From: Aspidapion aeneum
Taxonomy: Eukaryota; Arthropoda; Insecta; Coleoptera; Brentidae
Assembly: GCA_963576565.1 (NCBI GenBank)
Contig: OY755039.1
Coordinates: 27,728,602-27,792,601 of the forward strand
Length of the DNA: 64,000 bases
Direction of reading: 5' to 3'
Part shown: piece after piece, positions 59,066-64,000 of the stretch
Layout of the letters: each line of letters begins with the position of its first letter
Numbering within the stretch: the stretch's first letter is position 1
Program-made: the position numbers and the translations under genes
Notes under the pieces: model-generated
Database searches by the model: none
What the model saw: only the letters and a program-made list of their open reading frames with translations
What the model was told of the DNA's origin: nothing

Positions 59066-60134
59066 AAGATATAAAGCTAATTTTACAATATTAATTGGCG
59101 TTCTCTTGCAAGCAAACAGTGTACTGACAGTTTTACTGTGAAACTAATTTACCGTCATCTTGGGTTTATGACGTCACACTCAAATGGGAGGCAAACACCT
59201 GGCGACAATTGTGTGATCTATTATCAATAGATTTAAGGCAGTTTTAAAAAATCGTCCACAACTATCCCACTTGACAGTATTTTTGACGATAAGCCTCTCA
59301 ACTATTATGTTTGTCGACTTTAAAAAGAAAATGTAATACTAACTTTAAGTTAGCAGTGTACCGGAGCAAAATGACTTTTAAGAAAAGAGGCACCAGAGTA
59401 CAGAAATGATAATATTCAGCATTCACTATCCTTTTGAAAGTCAATTTGTTTTGCAAGTGCCATTTTGATCCAATTTCATTCTCCATTTCGAGCTTTCCAG
59501 GCTTTGAGAATACTTGAAATAGCTCTTAAATATCGCGAGGCATATTATATTACGCAAAAGAGGGGTGTAGACTATATCAAAAGGTTTAAAGGGCCAGATT
59601 TCGCTGTCGTTTTGTCCTTTGAGTGGCACAGGAATTTGGCGAATGTTTAGATTTTGTAATTTCGCAAAAAGCTCTCCTCTTGAGACGAGATTCCATGTAA
59701 AATAGTTTTCGTTTTCAATAAAGGTTTCGAACTCAAAGGATTTTACGAGTCTGCATGAGATTTTTTTGGTGATTTAGGTTGATTTTGGTCTCGAAACAAC
59801 TAATTAAAATGTCGTTTTTTTCAATCATCTCCAGATTGTTTTCTTTTTTGAGATAAGTGAAATGTACAGAAAATTCATATTTAGTGGCCAAATAATATAA
59901 TTCCTAGTATATTTAGTCTTTCCAAATTCTCAAAATTACTTCAAAAATGGTTTCTTTAATTGTTTTTTTTTTAATTTATTAATTAAGTGAACGGGTAAAC
60001 AAGTAAAGTTTTGAAGTTTGTGAAAAGTGACGTTTTTTTACGTAAAGTGTGATACCTTGCAAAAAACATGGCTAGCTGATGTTGCAAATCTAAACCAAAT
60101 GATTTTTGTTAAATTTGTGAAAGTTAAGTTTTAA
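59066..60134. other. AT-rich non-coding stretch
   Basis: No recognised feature. Confidence 0.4.
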
Positions 60135-61560
60135 AAAAGTCTCAAAGAGCTATTAGTGATTTTGTGAAAAGTGCCCATTTGGTTTATTTTAAAATGAAAC
60201 TGAGAAACCAAGACAAATATTGGGCAGCGCACATTGTATGCAAGACATGTGAAGAAAGTTTAAGACATCGGATCAAAGGCGAGGGAAAAGGACTACCCTT
60301 TGGAATACCGATGGTTTGGAGAGAACCACAAAATCATTGTAATGATTGCTATTTTTGCCTTTGCAAGACTAATGGATATAATAAAAAAAAACGTTAAAAC
60401 ATAATATTATCTACCCAACTCACATTGATAACCTACCTTTACCCATACCTCCCAAAGAACTGGAAAAAGTTACTAGACAGTAGCTCTTCAACCTCCCTAG
60501 AGACCGTGGGAAGCAGTTTTGAACCTTCAACCTCTGGTAAACCTCAATTTTTTTCACAACGTGAACTAAACGATTAATAACAGATTTAGAACTGTCAAAA
60601 GAGCTCTCTGAAGTACTGAGTTCAGAAATGACTTTCTCTTGGTATAGAAGTCGTGAAGCCGAATTTGTAAAATATTTTGAACAGAATTTGGGTCACTTGT
60701 TTGCTGCCAATCAATCGCTGATATAGTTACTCCGAATGGAGACATTATAGATTCTTCAAACAGATGTCTGGTTGTACTTTTACATAATGGCAATATTTTT
60801 GTTCCACTTGGTCAATCAGTTTATTTAAAAGAAAACTATGAAAATTTGGAGGAACTACTTTTAAGAATACAATACAAGAATCAAAACTGGGAAATATGTG
60901 GAGATCTAAAGATTTTATTTTTCTTTTGGGCCAATAGTCTGGTTATACGAAATTTCCATGTTTTTTGTGTGAGTGGGATAGCAAAGATCATTCATTGGAT
61001 AAAAAAGACCTGGAAGAAGAAAAAGTTTGATACCAGGCAATAAAAATGTAATTCGCCAAAGTTCCCAAGAAGGTTTTACTTCCACATAAAACACTTCTAC
61101 AAGTATTTGTGTCAAATATTTCCGGCAACAAGGGAAGAAATCTTTGTTGGAACGCAGATTAGTTCTTTCATGAAAGATCCGGAAGTTAAAAATGTTATGG
61201 AAGATATGGAAAAAGATGAGTGCTTTTAGAGAGGTGGACCATAAATTTCTAGGCAATTACAAAGATCGTTCAGAAATCTGGGTTGCAATATGAACATAAA
61301 AATTCTTTTTGCATTCACATGTAGACTATTTCCCAGAAAAACTTGGTGATATAAGTGAAGAAGAGGTAAAAGATTCCATCAAGATATTAAAGAGATGGAA
61401 AGAAGGTATCAGGGACGCTAGGACACAAAAATGATGGACTGCTGGACCTTAAAAAGAGGCCTTCATTTAGTGGATCATAGCAGAAACATCACAAAAAGAA
61501 GCTTGTCTGAGAAAAGGGAACGGTTTTTAAAAGACCAGAAATTTATTTACACACTATGTT
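60135..61560 (+). pseudogene. Decayed member of a recurrent, uncharacterised arthropod protein family (probably TE-linked)
   Basis: Legible blocks in order, in shifting plus-strand frames: QRAISDFVKSAHLVYFKMKL; CKTCEESLRHRIKGEGKGL; FGIPMVWREPQNHCNDCYFC plus LCKTNGYNKKK (60290-60395); SSSSTSLETVGSSFEPSTSG with PQFFSQRELND (60480-60570); DLELSKELSEVLSSEMTFSW (about 60585); ICGDLKILFFF (60895); an IHWIKKTWKKKK block (61000); VGTQISSFMKDPEVKNVM (61150); LHSHVDYFPEKLGDISEE (61315); TLKRGLHLVDHSRNITK (61440). I recognise this series from proteins found in many copies in insect genomes: a CxxC..HxxDCYFC zinc-like start and an FLHSHxDxFPxNLG motif near the end. Their function is not established. Many stops and shifts are present, and about a third of the expected length between blocks is missing. 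Confidence 0.65.
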
Positions 61561-62006
61561 GTATCTATTTTTTGTAATCTTAATTTTTTTATATTAAGTA
61601 AATTTCAAAATAATAAATAAATGAAATATAGAGTATTTTTTCGTCTTAGTGATTTGACAAAAAACCTGAGGTGATCCGAAAAAACCCATAGCAGATTTGT
61701 AATCAGCGCCATCGAATTACTAAAAAAACAGTTGAAATTTTTCATGGACAATTCGGAAGGTCAAAAATTGCAGGCCTGTGATTTTTAATATTCGAAAGCG
61801 AAATATTACCAAAAATAGGAACGTCTAAAAAATTGAATGTTATTTGAAAATTGTCCAGATGATTTTGTTTGCAGACATAAAATATAAAAACAGAAAATTC
61901 TTGAAAGTGATTCCCAACAGAGTGCGCGGGCGTAGAAATCTTTCGAGCTTCGGACTGACTAAACCAAGCATGCGATTTTGGCGACAATTTTGCCATCGAC
62001 TTTTCA
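61561..62006. other. Non-coding stretch
   Basis: An AAATAAATAAATGAAAT near 61610 could be a polyadenylation region for the preceding pseudogene. Nothing else is recognised. Confidence 0.35.
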
Positions 62007-62148
62007 CACATTTCTTAAGCCACAGAAAAAAAATTAGCTGGTTACTAATTCTGTACTGCTACTTTTGTCATCTCATAAATTACGAGATGAAAAAAAAGAA
62101 CAGTAATTGTATACCGGTCATTTTCTTTTCTGTGGTTTAAGAAATGTG
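62007..62148. mobile_element. Small foldback/MITE, 142 bp
   Basis: CACATTTCTTAAGCCACAGA (62007) is mirrored by TCTGTGGTTTAAGAAATGTG ending at 62148. A second stem CATCTCATAAATTACGAGATG lies at the centre (62069-62089). Non-coding. Confidence 0.75.
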
Positions 62149-62679
62149 TAAAAAGTTAAAACCGCGCATACACTATTAAATCAGTAATATCAAAAAAAAT
62201 TACAAATCATGGTGTTTTTTATTACCTACAATTAGACTAACGATTTGGAGATTACGGCCATTTTAAATTTTTAAATAATAACCAACCATTCGATTCCACT
62301 ACATTAGATTTTTCTGGAAAACTAAGCAGATTTCTCTAAAGTTTTATTTAAAATCAAATTTCTTTTGGCATTTTTAACATTTTCCGTCCCTTTTATGTCC
62401 ATGAAAAAGGACATTGTATTTCCTGGATATTTTCCCGTTATAGCTCGTGTCGTAATTTTGTCAGGACCATATACAAAGTCTTTTCTGGAGTGGACGATAT
62501 AAACTGACCAGCAAAAAGAACTCGGTGTTACCCCAAGAGTTTACTACATAACGTTTTCTTGTATAAAGCTGGTGAATTTTAAGGCATTTGGTAAGATGTA
62601 TAGCTTTATTACCATAGAATTAATAAAATGTTGCTTTTATTTTGTTAGAAAGTTTGGAATGGTTACCTTAACTATTAGT
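62149..62679. other. AT-rich non-coding stretch
   Basis: No recognised feature. Confidence 0.4.
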
Positions 62680-62681
62680 TA

Positions 62682-63015
62682 TACGAGGGCTATCTTTTAT
62701 AGTTTGCCCATACGAACATAGAGGGCGACACTGATCGAATGTCGATAATAAAACTTAACCTCAATCTTAACCTAACCTAAATTTAAAACGTCATTGCTAT
62801 AGATATAGTTTTATAGCAACAGTGAATTTTTTTAATTAAAAAATCAGTCGAAAAATGGAAATAAACCGAGAACTTTTTAGGGCTATAATTTATAGCAAGT
62901 TTCGAAGGAAATTATCTTAACAAGAATTCCTTGCTGAGTTAATTTCTGTTTGCGGTAATAAAATTGGCATGGAGAATTTAAGCGTGGACGGATTAGTCTT
63001 AGCGCGACGATCCAA
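62682..63015 (+). mobile_element. Mariner element, copy 2, 5' part only
   Basis: TA (62680-62681) is followed by the terminal repeat TACGAGGGCTATCTTTTATA, then GGGCGACACTGATCGAATGT and the start of the transposase (ATGGAAATAAACCGAGAAC at 62854). A TAA interrupts early (62920), and about 25 bases before the W-Y motif are deleted. The sequence stops being mariner at GACGATCCAAGG (about 63016), where the LINE begins. The rest of the element, if present, lies beyond the window. Confidence 0.85.
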
Positions 63016-63016
63016 G

Positions 63017-63158
63017 GTTGTAAGGTGGTAGACGCTTTTTACTTATTGGGCGTCGACCGGTGAGATACCACCATGCCAGAACTGAGTAGCGCTAAGTGGT
63101 ATCACCACGTTCCGCTACTGCGCTGGCAGTCCGGTTCCAACAATGAGTAACAGATAGT
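63017..63158 (+). promoter_or_regulatory. Structured 5' leader of the LINE (two nested stems)
   Basis: Stem set 1: GGTGGTA (63024-63030) pairs TACCACC (63066-63072), enclosing GACGC (63031-63035) with GCGTC (63050-63054). Stem set 2: AGTAGCG (63085-63091) pairs CGCTACT (63113-63119), enclosing GTGGT/ACCAC (63096-63108). All pairs are perfect. Such leaders in non-LTR elements can hold an internal promoter or an HDV-like self-cleaving ribozyme; the sequence alone shows only the stems. Confidence 0.55.
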
Positions 63159-64000
63159 ATGATGGCGCCTCCAGGATCAAAATATTCCGGAGGTAAAATA
63201 CCCGACCACTCGGAACTCCGGGCGTCGGGTGATCCTGGGGGTCCTTCATGCAAAGATATTAAAACAAGACCAAAAACTCAACTCAGAATTGATTTTAGCA
63301 ATATAAGAGGATTAAGTACCAACATGAATTCAGTTCACCAACATCTTGAAGAACAAAGACCTGACATCCTTGTTCTCACTGAAACTAAAATCAGTTCTGC
63401 AACACCTATTGTGAACTATCTATATCCCGGCTATGACCTACACCACCGATTTCGACATAATTTTGGGATCTGTGTGTACATTAAAAATGACCTTTCATGT
63501 CATCGAGAGGAGAAGCTAGAACCAGCGAACTTCGATATCATATGGCTAAAATTCACCTCAAAGTCATCGACCAAGTTCATCTGCTGCTTCTACCGACCGC
63601 CAAGTAACACCGAGTACCAAAACTTTTTTGCGACATTATCCGAAAACTGTGATAGTATACAGTCTAACTATCCACATGGGGAAATTGTTTTTTTAGGCGA
63701 TTTCAACGTCCACAATATACCCTGGCTAAAACACCACAACAAAACAAATAATGAGGGCAGGGAAGCAGAAGCTTTTGCCACAAGTTGTGGTCTAACGCAG
63801 CTTGTCGATGAACCTACCCGTATCTCAGAAAGGGGTGAATTTGCAGCACTTTTAGACTTGTTCCTAACTACAAATCCTGACTCGTACACAATTCAAGTAG
63901 ATCCCCCACTTGGTTCATCCGATCATAAACTTATAAGAACAAAGTGCGAAATGCTCATACCACCAAGCCAACAATCACTTCCTCGTAAAATGTGGGACTA
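63159..64000 (+). CDS. LINE endonuclease (N-terminal part of EN-RT ORF), open to the window end
   Basis: Two consecutive ATGs at 63159 and 63162 follow an in-frame TGA at 63144. The frame then stays open for 280 codons to the edge. Start: MMAPPGSKYSGGKIPDHSEL. Landmarks: IDFSNIRGLSTN (Asn), LVLTETKISS (Glu, about residue 91), HRFRHNFGICVYIKNDL, FICCFYRPPSNTEYQNFF, FLGDFNVHNIPWL (Asp/Asn, about residue 188), DEPTRISERGEFAALLDLFL and GSSDHKLIRT (Asp-His). All catalytic positions expected of an apurinic-type LINE endonuclease are kept, unlike the copy at 56053. The enzyme nicks the genomic target for reverse transcription. Integrity beyond the edge is unknown. Confidence 0.85.
   Translation, partial: MMAPPGSKYSGGKIPDHSELRASGDPGGPSCKDIKTRPKTQLRIDFSNIRGLSTNMNSVHQHLEEQRPDILVLTETKISSATPIVNYLYPGYDLHHRFRHNFGICVYIKNDLSCHREEKLEPANFDIIWLKFTSKSSTKFICCFYRPPSNTEYQNFFATLSENCDSIQSNYPHGEIVFLGDFNVHNIPWLKHHNKTNNEGREAEAFATSCGLTQLVDEPTRISERGEFAALLDLFLTTNPDSYTIQVDPPLGSSDHKLIRTKCEMLIPPSQQSLPRKMWD

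Larger units (their letters stand above)
63017..64000 (+). mobile_element. Non-LTR retrotransposon, second copy, possibly 5'-complete; runs off the window
   Basis: From position 63203 it is the same element as at 56053, with few differences over 800 bases. It extends 186 bases further 5', with a structured leader. The 5' junction with mariner sequence is at about 63017. The whole endonuclease region is in one frame. The 3' half and the target duplication lie outside the window. Confidence 0.9.

Overview
This is an AT-rich eukaryotic window, and its mobile elements are of kinds typical of insects: mariner, non-LTR retrotransposons, tRNA-derived SINEs, palindromic MITEs and short solo LTRs. I see no intact host gene, no rRNA and no CRISPR-like structure. 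The order of insect cannot be fixed from the sequence. A large, repeat-rich genome such as that of a beetle or bug would fit, but that is inference.

Layout. 0-6 kb: a palindromic element, a CGAGA-repeat hairpin, a compound repeat with 130-bp tandem units, a tRNA-derived SINE and a solo LTR with a 4-bp target duplication. 6.7-10.5 kb: a decayed non-LTR retrotransposon (coiled-coil ORF1, endonuclease, reverse transcriptase). 10.9-15 kb: a probable mariner fragment, then two related minus-strand LINE copies. One copy is split by a 929-bp composite insertion that holds tRNA-like units and a 158-bp-arm palindrome, flanked by an exact 14-bp target duplication. 15.8-22.6 kb: MITEs, a purine-rich repeat and a satellite array of about 170 bp. 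23-26.2 kb: a 3.2-kb hairpin with another palindrome near its centre and a later insertion in one arm. 26.6-30.1 kb: a 3.5-kb segment bounded by perfect 28-bp inverted repeats, holding a second copy of the first palindromic element. 30.3-36.2 kb: three of the four copies of a GACA-rich family whose complete ends are themselves hairpins, plus MITEs and a minisatellite. 36-46 kb: mostly unrecognised AT-rich DNA with a small MITE, an array of 40-nt palindromes and a SINE.

46-64 kb: a RNase H fragment of a LINE, then a mariner transposase pseudogene carrying a solo LTR. Next come a LINE C-terminal remnant, a GC-rich MITE, and a second copy of the 3-4 kb compound repeat, here broken by a 2.9-kb LINE. 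A decayed member of a recurrent arthropod protein family follows. At the right edge a second copy of that same LINE is inserted in a second mariner copy. It keeps a structured 5' leader and an endonuclease ORF that stays open to the window end (at least 280 codons).

The sequences do not work together as a pathway. They record successive insertions, and several nestings give a relative order: mariner before solo LTR; mariner before LINE; compound repeat before LINE; palindrome before GACA element; LINE before tRNA composite. The least decayed coding sequence is the endonuclease ORF at the right edge.
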